From assembly GCA_021162905.1 (NCBI GenBank), contig JAGGXT010000333.1:1-5236 (forward strand): a DNA stretch of 5,236 bases, read 5' to 3'. The DNA comes from Candidatus Odinarchaeota archaeon. GTDB taxonomy: Archaea; Asgardarchaeota; JAGGXT01. Below the pieces are notes generated by a model. The model was not told the origin of the DNA. It did not search any database and saw only the letters and a list, made by a program, of their open reading frames with translations. This document shows, one piece after another, positions 1 to 5,225 of this stretch. The first letter of the stretch is position 1, and the number at the start of each line of letters is the position of its first letter. The translations under genes and the position numbers were made by a program.

Positions 1-1853
1 ATAATATACCATGTATTATTACTAGATAATACTAGTTTTCTAACTGCCGTATCATCTAATATTTTCTTGAGTTCATAGTCTTTCAGTATCATAACAACTA
101 AATCTTCGTTCCTACTAATTCCCTCCAGTACTAACTTTTTTTCATTAGTGTCAATTAATGGATTTGTAAATAACTCCTTGATTATACGTTTGATCATACT
201 TCTGGGTAAAACATTAACAATTTCTATATCTTCTTTCAATATTTTTATAATAACATATAACGGTACATGCTCCATTTTCCTAAGACTTTCTAAAAATGCG
301 TTCATGTTGGTTCTCCATAAGTACATTAAATCCTCTGTTAACAATTGCTTACTTTTGTCTAGTACCCTTTTAATCTTATCTACTTGCCCTAAGTATCCTT
401 TCTGTATTAATGATGAAACCAATGTGTAATCAACTACAGCGATCTGTGAAAGAATATTCCATGGGTCTCTCTGTGCCTCCCTTACTAAATCTTGTGTTAT
501 TTTTATTCCGAATCGCCTTGCTATCTTCTCCGCATTTGGGTCTCCAACTTTGAATAGTTCAATCAAATCCCTTAATTGACTTTCTCTCATTCCTAATCGA
601 TTGGAGATTAACTGTAAACTCTTTGGCACTATTACAGAAGTGATAAATAACCTAACACGTGTATTCTCTAACCTAGGATCAATATTTATATTAAGCTCTC
701 TGGCAATTCTATACAGAGAAAGATAAGACTTAATCTTTGAATCTTGTGAAAGCAAAAGAACTGCCCTTACTTGTAATTTACTCAGATTCGCAGCTTTCGC
801 TATCTCCTTTTCATTCAATGTCAATCGTCCTTTCTTCGATAGTTGATCCAATGTTGACTTAACTTTTCCTTCCCACTCCGTAAATTTACTATCATCAAGA
901 GACACTAACGCACCAAAATATTTACTTTTTATTATAAATTCATTCTGCTTAAAAGGGTTAGTTAATAATTCTTTCAAGAAATCGTAATCTTCAGAATCTC
1001 TGCTTATTTTATGCATACTTTCGTGCTTTTCAATTTGTACAGAGCCGCCAGTAAGCTTCATTTCTAAAAGAATCCACCTACTTAAGATAGAACCTACTGC
1101 ATTATACCAATTCATATAGATTATTATTTCACTTAATGCAAGTCCAATTCCAATTCCGATTCCAAGCCAAAGCATAAATCCATATATAAACCCATACAAA
1201 AGATTTAAACTAAGCGGAAACCCTATTAAAAAACAAGCATAAAGCATAATTCCAAATAAAGCCTCAGACATCCAAGGTTCAGAAATCCAAAGTATAAGAA
1301 AAAACAAAACCAAAAGAATAAGCCCAAGACCAAAACCAAACCCAAGCACAGGACCAACTACGAGACCAGACACATATATAAACCCAAGTATAGACCAAAA
1401 TGAAAATACTGGCGGAATCCCAAGCCAAAAATAAACTAGTTTATCTAATAATGTTTCTATTTTTGATAACATGATGGCACTGTAGATAATCCATATTCCT
1501 AAAGATATTGCAATATCAACGTATAAACTGCTATAATTATAATAATATATAATATCCCAACGGATATACAATTCAAGAGGTATCTGGTGGACAACTAGTA
1601 TGGTGTAAATCGCAATGAAGAACAATCCTGAGAAAAAGGAAGCAAGAGCTAAGTATGGTTGTCTAAGGTATTTTGCTTTTCTAAGCTCAGTTGGGTCATT
1701 GATCATCAGTATTTTACTTAGTCGTCTTCTGTGTTGCGCTATTGCCATAAGAAATCCGACAATTGAAAATGCCATAAGCAAATAATAAATGAATAAATGA
1801 TAATCAAATAAGAGCAACCTTGTCAACATTATGTATTCATGCAGAGATGCCAT
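1..1853 (-). CDS. Large polytopic membrane protein with helical, HTH-like cytosolic region (C-terminus beyond window)
   Basis: The minus strand is open without a stop from an ATG at 1853 to base 1, giving 617 codons; the C-terminus is outside the window. An in-frame TAA lies 11 codons upstream of this ATG, and GGAG (1864-1867) lies 10 bases before it, so the start is well supported. Residues about 18-245 hold roughly seven hydrophobic segments (about 18-39, 66-89, 109-129, 139-165, 166-190, 198-218, 220-245). The last ones are rich in glycine, for example LGIGIGIGLAL near 230-240. Residues 260-617 are charged and helical. Segments such as NEKEIAKAANLSKLQVRAV (about 347-365), ISNRLGMRESQLRDLIELF (416-434) and AEKIARRFGI (441-450) look like helix-turn-helix units, but could be generic helical repeats. 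A KEL(L/F)TNP motif occurs twice (294-300 and 559-565). I do not recognise the family. Membrane anchoring is clear; a sensing or regulatory role is only a guess. Confidence 0.85.
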   Translation of the reverse strand, partial: MASLHEYIMLTRLLLFDYHLFIYYLLMAFSIVGFLMAIAQHRRRLSKILMINDPTELRKAKYLRQPYLALASFFSGLFFIAIYTILVVHQIPLELYIRWDIIYYYNYSSLYVDIAISLGIWIIYSAIMLSKIETLLDKLVYFWLGIPPVFSFWSILGFIYVSGLVVGPVLGFGFGLGLILLVLFFLILWISEPWMSEALFGIMLYACFLIGFPLSLNLLYGFIYGFMLWLGIGIGIGLALSEIIIYMNWYNAVGSILSRWILLEMKLTGGSVQIEKHESMHKISRDSEDYDFLKELLTNPFKQNEFIIKSKYFGALVSLDDSKFTEWEGKVKSTLDQLSKKGRLTLNEKEIAKAANLSKLQVRAVLLLSQDSKIKSYLSLYRIARELNINIDPRLENTRVRLFITSVIVPKSLQLISNRLGMRESQLRDLIELFKVGDPNAEKIARRFGIKITQDLVREAQRDPWNILSQIAVVDYTLVSSLIQKGYLGQVDKIKRVLDKSKQLLTEDLMYLWRTNMNAFLESLRKMEHVPLYVIIKILKEDIEIVNVLPRSMIKRIIKELFTNPLIDTNEKKLVLEGISRNEDLVVMILKDYELKKILDDTAVRKLVLSSNNTWYI

Positions 1854-1981
1854 AACTCTAACACTCCTATTAGTTGAGCTATGTATTTAACAAAAAATAG
1901 TGCTTGTGAGGATAATTTCACTACTGCTTTCCATAATCTCAGATCAGAGGCAGCATTTTTCATGACAACATCGCCACTCAC
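1829..1981 (-). CDS. Possible small protein overlapping the start of the membrane-protein gene
   Basis: A minus-strand frame starting at GTG 1981 (alternative ATG 1963) and ending at TAA 1829-1831 would encode about 50 residues (44 from the ATG). Its end overlaps the first 25 bases of the membrane-protein gene in another frame. The product has a protein-like composition: a short polar start (SGDVVMKNAASDLRLWK) and a hydrophobic, amphipathic stretch (SSQALFFVKYIAQLIGVLEL). The ribosome site of the downstream gene lies inside this ORF, which would allow translational coupling. No ribosome site precedes the GTG or ATG, but a promoter-like element at about 2018-2025 would place a transcript start some 15 bases before the GTG. 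The family is not recognised. It could be a real small membrane-associated protein, a truncated remnant, or a chance ORF in a leader. Confidence 0.33.
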   Translation of the reverse strand: MSGDVVMKNAASDLRLWKAVVKLSSQALFFVKYIAQLIGVLELWHLCMNT

Positions 1982-2017
1982 AAGCTGTGATAACGAAACC
2001 AAACTAATCGTATTAAA

Positions 2018-2031
2018 TTAATAAATCTTTC
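2018..2031 (-). promoter_or_regulatory. Possible archaeal BRE/TATA-type promoter for the leftward genes
   Basis: On the minus strand, the purine stretch GAGAGAAAG is followed directly by ATTTATTAA (TATA-like core at 2025-2018). This resembles an archaeal BRE plus TATA box. Transcription would begin near 1995, just before the small ORF and about 140 bases before the membrane-protein start. The element lies just outside the left end of the insertion sequence. The call rests on base pattern alone in AT-rich DNA. Confidence 0.28.
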
Positions 2032-2042
2032 TCTCTGCATAG

Positions 2043-2065
2043 GTAACATCAGAGAATGAGTGATT
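2043..2065 (+). repeat. Left terminal inverted repeat of the insertion sequence
   Basis: The plus strand begins GTAACATCAGAGAATGAG. Its reverse complement matches the right repeat at 2883-2905 at 20 of 23 positions, including uninterrupted blocks of 8 (GATGTTAC at the outer end) and 7 (AATCACT at the inner end). Confidence 0.75.
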
Positions 2066-2067
2066 CG

Positions 2068-2869
2068 CTATTTCCCGCTCCTTATATCATTGCCAATAGT
2101 CCCTAAAACGTAACTTAGCATTATCATAAACACATACACCATACTCCTCAAACCGTATTTCATTTTCAGCCACGGCTTGAACTGAAACACATATTCAGCT
2201 AGATTTGACGTTATATACAGCCCCGCAAACACACCTCTAATAGTATCTATCACCTCACCTACTGCTTTAAACTTCTTGGTCAATTTACTTAACTTACCCT
2301 TAAATAGTAGCTTTATCTTTGGTTTTCTTCTTATCCTCTTCGCCCTTGAGTTTGATCCGATTTTCTTCTGCTATTATAACTACGACGCTTTACAGATGCT
2401 TCTTGAATTCAGCATAGTAGTAGACCATATCACTACTCTCAAGTGGTGTACTCTAATCCTATCAACCCGCTGAGGCCTACGAGCTTCTTTCTTATATATC
2501 TTCTCGCTCCATTTCCATTTCCGTATCATATTTTTGCTAACATTACTACCAGATGTTTCTAAAAACGCATTTACCGAAGAACAATTGTTCTCCTTTGCTT
2601 ACCTTCAATGAAGCGAATATACACGATACCTCGTTTACTGTGGAATTGTCTCACGTGTATTGCATTCGGAAAAACAGTAAATACAGCGTCCACATATGAC
2701 TCATAGCCATTGTGATTATGAGAATTTTCTTACCTTCTATATAGTCTTTAGACGGTGGACATTGTCTTCTCCAATTGATTTTGTCAGTTCGTCAAATTTA
2801 AAAACTTCTAGTTCGTCTATATTTAGGGGTACAATGATGTTTTTTGCGTTGGGCATAGCTACTTATCAT
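2068..2869 (-). pseudogene. DDE-type transposase remnant, multiply frameshifted
   Basis: Reading the minus strand from a probable ATG (2869), transposase-like peptides appear in order but in changing frames. They are IDELEVFKFDELTKSIGEDN (2820-2761), DYIEGKKILIIT, GYESYVDAVFTVFPNAIHVR plus QFHSKRGIVYIRF (about 2709-2610), NVSKNMIRKWKWSEKIYKK, SSDMVYYYAEFKKHL (ending near 2393), and a C-terminal piece with SNLAEYVFQFKPWLKMKYG (stop at 2068). Adding one G between 2711 and 2710 restores ITDGYES, a typical second catalytic Asp context; the Glu in SNLAEYVF fits the third acidic residue. Adding one A near 2747 restores the join to DYIEGKK. Further frame breaks lie near 2574, 2441 and 2391. The first catalytic Asp is not found. 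The DDE assignment is by motif pattern; the IS family is unknown. The longest intact piece (2068-2283, TTG start) looks like a small gene but is simply the transposase C-terminus. Confidence 0.8.
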
Positions 2870-2878
2870 CGTACCCCT
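2825..2878 (-). promoter_or_regulatory. Stem-loop over the transposase ribosome site and start codon
   Basis: Arms of 14 bases at 2865-2878 and 2825-2838 are separated by a 26-base loop. On the transposase-coding strand the 5' arm is AGGGGTACGATGAT and the 3' arm is ATCATTGTACCCCT. In RNA from this strand all 14 positions pair (13 Watson-Crick and one G-U), whereas RNA from the opposite strand would have an A-C mismatch. The 5' arm contains the purine run GGGG and the ATG at 2869-2867, so folding would hide the transposase start. Hairpins that shield transposase start sites are known for some insertion sequences. Confidence 0.5.
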
Positions 2879-2882
2879 TTTA

Positions 2883-2905
2883 AATCACTTACTCTCGGAT
2901 GTTAC
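2883..2905 (+). repeat. Right terminal inverted repeat of the insertion sequence
   Basis: This is the partner of the repeat at 2043-2065. It starts with AATCACT and ends with GATGTTAC. The three mismatches are isolated single bases. An ATG at 2899 that could extend the next gene upstream lies inside this repeat, which argues against using it as a start codon. Confidence 0.75.
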
Positions 2906-2914
2906 TATACGTTA

Positions 2915-2931
2915 GCAGAAAGGATAAAAGA
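2915..2931 (+). promoter_or_regulatory. Possible promoter for the zinc-hairpin gene pair
   Basis: The sequence GCAGAAAGGATAAAAGA has a purine-rich stretch next to an A/T core. It is similar in form to the AGAAAG plus A/T element upstream of the leftward genes. Transcription would start near 2950, leaving a leader of about 50 bases that contains the GGTGAG ribosome site at 2989. It lies just outside the right end of the insertion sequence. Pattern evidence only. Confidence 0.25.
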
Positions 2932-2988
2932 TTTTTGTATTTCTATCATGAGAAACTTCTGGAACTCTTGATAAGAAATATAATATTC

Positions 2989-2994
2989 GGTGAG
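2989..2994 (+). promoter_or_regulatory. Ribosome binding site deciding the zinc-hairpin gene start
   Basis: GGTGAG lies six bases before ATG 3001 and is complementary to the usual 3' end of 16S rRNA (CACCUCC region). No comparable site precedes the in-frame ATG at 2899. Confidence 0.6.
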
Positions 2995-3000
2995 TTATGC

Positions 3001-4101
3001 ATGAGAGACAGTCTTTTTCAAATGACGTGGGACAAATTTTTTGATTGGCTTAAGGAAAAGTGCGTGTCTGTATCTTTTAAGCTTTTTAGGGACGTTTCTG
3101 CCTTTTCTAGGGTTAGGAACATTAGCAAGCATGAGACGCTTGGCTTCAATATAAAGATACACTCGCAGTATCATAGTATTTTCTGGGAGACTCGAGAGGT
3201 TGCATATCCAGATGTGTATTTTATAACTTTTTATCGTGAGGCCACACCAACAATGCCTACCACATTTTCCACGTACAAGCAAGAATTCCCTTTAGAGGAC
3301 ACAAAAGAGGTTCTTACATGTCCAGATTGTTATGGATCTGGAAAGGTTACATGTCCTAAATGTGGTGGTTCTGGGAAGATTAGATGCCCATCATGTCTTG
3401 GGTCTGGGAAATGTTTAGATTGTGGTGGTTCTGGAAAGATAACATGTTCGTATTGTTTTGGTAGTGGTAGATACATGGATGAGACATGTTCTTATTGTTC
3501 TGGTAATGGTTATCTGGTATGTAATTCATGTGGTGGGAGTGGGGAGTGTTACTATTGTAATGGCACAGGACGCATTACATGTCCTAAGTGTGGTGGTTCT
3601 GGAGAAATTACATGTAAACGATGTAAGGGGTCTGGAAAGATAGTTACGTATAAGGTTGAGGTTCATAAGTTTTTCCACAAATGGTTTGAAGCGAATTATA
3701 TTAGTGATAACAATCTTTCAAGTTGTTACAAGAAGGCTTTAAGCAAGGGCTATAAGGTAGAAATTAAAGAAATAAGTGAAGATGAAATTACAAAAAGCTA
3801 CGGTTATATGTCTGAGGAAATAAGAGGCTATGTGAATAGTGCAAGAGAGACATATAGGAATCTGAGTAAAGAGGCTAAAGATTATGATGGCCGTGAACTT
3901 TTTCGAGATGAATTTTTCAGCTATGTTCCAATTCATTATATAATATTTTTTATTGATGAGGAAGAGAAATATTACATCATTGCAGGAACACCGAACAAAT
4001 ATGTTATTAAAGCTCCTAGGTTTCCGATAAGTCTTAAAAAGATAAGCCTGCAGTCCTTTTACATGTTATCACCTCTTATAGTAATCATTATTTCCTTATA
4101 A
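3001..4101 (+). CDS. Protein with ten CxxCxGxG zinc hairpins, SSUH2-like architecture
   Basis: The start is taken at ATG 3001, six bases after GGTGAG (2989-2994); the in-frame ATG at 2899 lies inside an insertion-sequence end. The product is 366 residues. Residues 1-106 form an unrecognised N-terminal region. Residues 107-212 hold ten consecutive CxxCxGxG motifs starting at 107, 118, 129, 138, 149, 163, 174, 183, 194 and 205. Each motif supplies two Cys, enough for five zinc sites if paired as in DnaJ. There is no J domain and no HPD motif, so this is not DnaJ. Residues 213-345 form a mixed domain with VPIHYIIFFIDEEEKYYIIA followed by GTPNKYVIKAPRFP (309-342). From memory, this order (Cys-hairpin block, then a domain ending in an IP..V.Y....Y...YGT..VYA..YP-like stretch) matches animal SSUH2 proteins. 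A hydrophobic tail (about 353-366, ending PLIVIIISL) could touch or anchor in a membrane. The role is unknown; protein binding or folding is possible. It is probably co-transcribed with the gene at 4134. Confidence 0.9.
   Translation: MRDSLFQMTWDKFFDWLKEKCVSVSFKLFRDVSAFSRVRNISKHETLGFNIKIHSQYHSIFWETREVAYPDVYFITFYREATPTMPTTFSTYKQEFPLEDTKEVLTCPDCYGSGKVTCPKCGGSGKIRCPSCLGSGKCLDCGGSGKITCSYCFGSGRYMDETCSYCSGNGYLVCNSCGGSGECYYCNGTGRITCPKCGGSGEITCKRCKGSGKIVTYKVEVHKFFHKWFEANYISDNNLSSCYKKALSKGYKVEIKEISEDEITKSYGYMSEEIRGYVNSARETYRNLSKEAKDYDGRELFRDEFFSYVPIHYIIFFIDEEEKYYIIAGTPNKYVIKAPRFPISLKKISLQSFYMLSPLIVIIISL
3319..3636 (+). repeat. Ten-fold CxxCxGxG coding repeat with mirror-symmetric spacing
   Basis: Motif starts are at 3319, 3352, 3385, 3412, 3445, 3487, 3520, 3547, 3580 and 3613. 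The steps in residues are 11, 11, 9, 11, 14, 11, 9, 11, 11, which read the same in both directions. Mirror partners also resemble each other: motifs 2 and 9 are both CPKCGGSG, 5 and 6 both begin CSYC, and 4 and 7 both end GGSG. Confidence 0.9.
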
Positions 4102-4133
4102 AATTCAATAATCTACCCAGTATAGAAACTCTT

Positions 4134-5057
4134 ATGAGAACTGTTCTATTTGAGCTTATTAATCCAGAAAGTTGGATTTCTAGCTTAGATCCTTATATAT
4201 ATGTAGCATCTTTAAGTCTTTTTGTCATTTCAGTTTATTCATCAATTGTGTTTGCGAAGGAGAAAATAGATACGACAGATATTTTTACTGACTTATTATT
4301 TAATAATCCTATAGCTGTAAAATTTGCACCAGAAAAAATATTGAGCGATGTGGCTAAAAACGGAGACATTGAGAAAGTTATATCAATACAATTTCCAGAT
4401 CATATGTATGATGCCCTATTAGATCGCTTTAGAAAAACATATTCGTCTGAATGGCCGATTATTTTCTATAAGAAGAATCTATTGTCTGATAGATTGTCTC
4501 AAATTTTTAACACACTAAAGGATAAATTAACACTTGACGAAATAAGCATATTTAAATTCTTGCTGTATCAAGAAGTTCCAGCAAGCCTTAGAATAAAAGC
4601 CATGCTATATTCTCATGAACTAATAGACCTCAGTGATGAGGAAATCTTACAGGGGCTAAATGTTTATCCAAATACTAAATATAGGCTGCTCAGAGAAAGA
4701 CCTGATCTCTTGAGAGGCAATATATGGAAGGTTCTGGATATAGAATCAGCAAGGAAAATAGTGTTATATGGCAACTTTGTCACAGCAGAAGTTATTCTCT
4801 GGGTAGTATTCAAATACTTATTGGGGAATATTTCTAAAGAGATTGTTTTGGAAATCTTAAATGAGCCTATACCAGCAGATGTAACCCCTCTAAGGAAAGC
4901 TGTAGAGAAAGAAAATGCTAAAGATATTGTTAGAGTGCTGAAAGAAATTGGTATTTGCAATTTAGGAAAACAAGCATTAAGAAACATCTTACATGCAAAA
5001 GAATTTGAGAAAATTCAAGAAATAGTATGTGACCTTATTTCAGATAAAACTAAATAA
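4134..5057 (+). CDS. Membrane-anchored helical protein of unknown function
   Basis: The gene encodes 307 residues and starts at ATG 4134, 32 bases after the zinc-hairpin gene, in the same direction. The next Met is residue 91, so this start is needed to include the N-terminal membrane helix (about 20-41, PYIYVASLSLFVISVYSSIV). No clear ribosome site precedes it; coupling to the upstream gene is likely. Residues 42-307 are almost entirely predicted helix with many charged residues, suggestive of HEAT-like or TPR-like stacking, but no clean repeat is visible. Residues 218-232 are a second hydrophobic stretch that may be buried rather than membrane-spanning. FTDLLFNNP (51-59) right after the membrane helix resembles KEL(L/F)TNP in the leftward membrane protein. 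The family is not recognised. A role as a membrane-bound partner of the zinc-hairpin protein is inferred from proximity only. Confidence 0.88.
   Translation: MRTVLFELINPESWISSLDPYIYVASLSLFVISVYSSIVFAKEKIDTTDIFTDLLFNNPIAVKFAPEKILSDVAKNGDIEKVISIQFPDHMYDALLDRFRKTYSSEWPIIFYKKNLLSDRLSQIFNTLKDKLTLDEISIFKFLLYQEVPASLRIKAMLYSHELIDLSDEEILQGLNVYPNTKYRLLRERPDLLRGNIWKVLDIESARKIVLYGNFVTAEVILWVVFKYLLGNISKEIVLEILNEPIPADVTPLRKAVEKENAKDIVRVLKEIGICNLGKQALRNILHAKEFEKIQEIVCDLISDKTK
4801..4820 (+). repeat. First copy of a 20-bp exact direct repeat
   Basis: GGGTAGTATTCAAATACTTA lies inside the helical membrane-protein gene (residues W223 to L229) and recurs exactly at 5217-5236. Confidence 0.9.
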
Positions 5058-5150
5058 TATGGACTATTGAATTTATTTTCCCTGAGCTTAGAAATTATAG
5101 TGCCATAAGCTCTTCAAACTCCAAAAATTCAAAGCATTGCATTTATAGTG

Positions 5151-5225
5151 TTATGAGAAATTCTCATCTGAAATACTATCATTGTCAGCATCAAGATCTA
5201 AAGGATTTGTCTCATAGGGTAGTAT
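5151..5225 (-). pseudogene. Fragment of a thrombospondin-type-3-like calcium-binding repeat protein
   Basis: A minus-strand open stretch between TGA (5226-5228) and TAA (5151-5153) encodes 24 residues, including TNPLDLDADNDSISDE (5210-5163). The pattern TNPLD-D-D-DND-IS-D/E is the hallmark of Asp-rich calcium-binding repeats found in many archaeal and bacterial surface proteins. There is no start codon and the frame is closed on both sides, so this is a remnant, or an exon-sized piece of a frameshifted gene reaching in from the right. Another minus-strand frame just beyond it (about 5090-5138) reads FEFLEFEELMAL, which may be more of the decayed coding sequence. Confidence 0.4.

Larger units (their letters stand above)
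2043..2905 (-). mobile_element. Decayed insertion sequence with terminal inverted repeats (about 863 bp)
   Basis: The element is bounded by imperfect 23-bp terminal inverted repeats (2043-2065 and 2883-2905; 20 of 23 positions match). It contains the remains of one transposase gene on the minus strand, whose stop codon (2068-2070) falls just inside the left repeat, as is usual for insertion sequences. The coding region is broken by several frameshifts and seems to lack the part that should hold the first catalytic Asp, so the copy is dead and probably internally deleted. No clear target-site duplication flanks it (left flank ...GCATAG, right flank TATACG...). It sits in the divergent intergenic region between the leftward membrane-protein gene and the rightward zinc-hairpin gene. 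The family is not assigned. Confidence 0.75.

Noticed and set aside
148..429. Plus-strand ORF of 93 codons
   Set aside because: It lies entirely opposite the long continuous minus-strand gene and has no protein-like motif of its own.
2037..2911. Target-site duplication around the insertion sequence
   Set aside because: The flanks (GCATAG on the left, TATACG on the right) share no convincing direct repeat of four or more bases at the element boundaries.
2276..2971. Plus-strand ORFs at 2276-2473 and 2696-2971
   Set aside because: They run opposite the transposase remnant, whose minus-strand peptides are clearly transposase-like.
2979..2984. TATAAT as a bacterial -10 box or archaeal TATA box
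   Set aside because: No -35 element is found at the right distance, and as a TATA box it would place the transcript start downstream of the preferred ATG and ribosome site.
2899..3000. Upstream extension of the zinc-hairpin protein by 34 residues from ATG 2899
   Set aside because: The ATG lies within the right terminal repeat of the insertion sequence and has no ribosome site, while ATG 3001 follows GGTGAG at good spacing.
2995..3282. Minus-strand ORF of 95 codons
   Set aside because: It is antisense to the N-terminal part of the zinc-hairpin gene and shows no recognisable features.
3319..3636. CRISPR-like or non-coding tandem repeat
   Set aside because: The periodicity is explained by codons for CxxCxGxG motifs in one open frame.
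3458..3643. Plus-strand ORF of 61 codons in another frame of the Cys-motif region
   Set aside because: It is a frame shadow of the repetitive TGT/GGT codons of the zinc-hairpin gene.
3001..4101. Annotation as DnaJ/Hsp40
   Set aside because: There is no J domain or HPD motif, ten rather than four Cys motifs, and the flanking regions do not look like DnaJ substrate-binding domains.
5084..5112. Stem-loop terminator after the membrane-anchored gene
   Set aside because: The stem is only 7 bp with a 15-base loop and no T-run follows it; it is weak in AT-rich DNA.
5153..5167. Palindrome ATGAGAAATTCTCAT as an operator
   Set aside because: It is a single short palindrome with no nearby promoter or second copy, and is expected at some frequency in AT-rich sequence.
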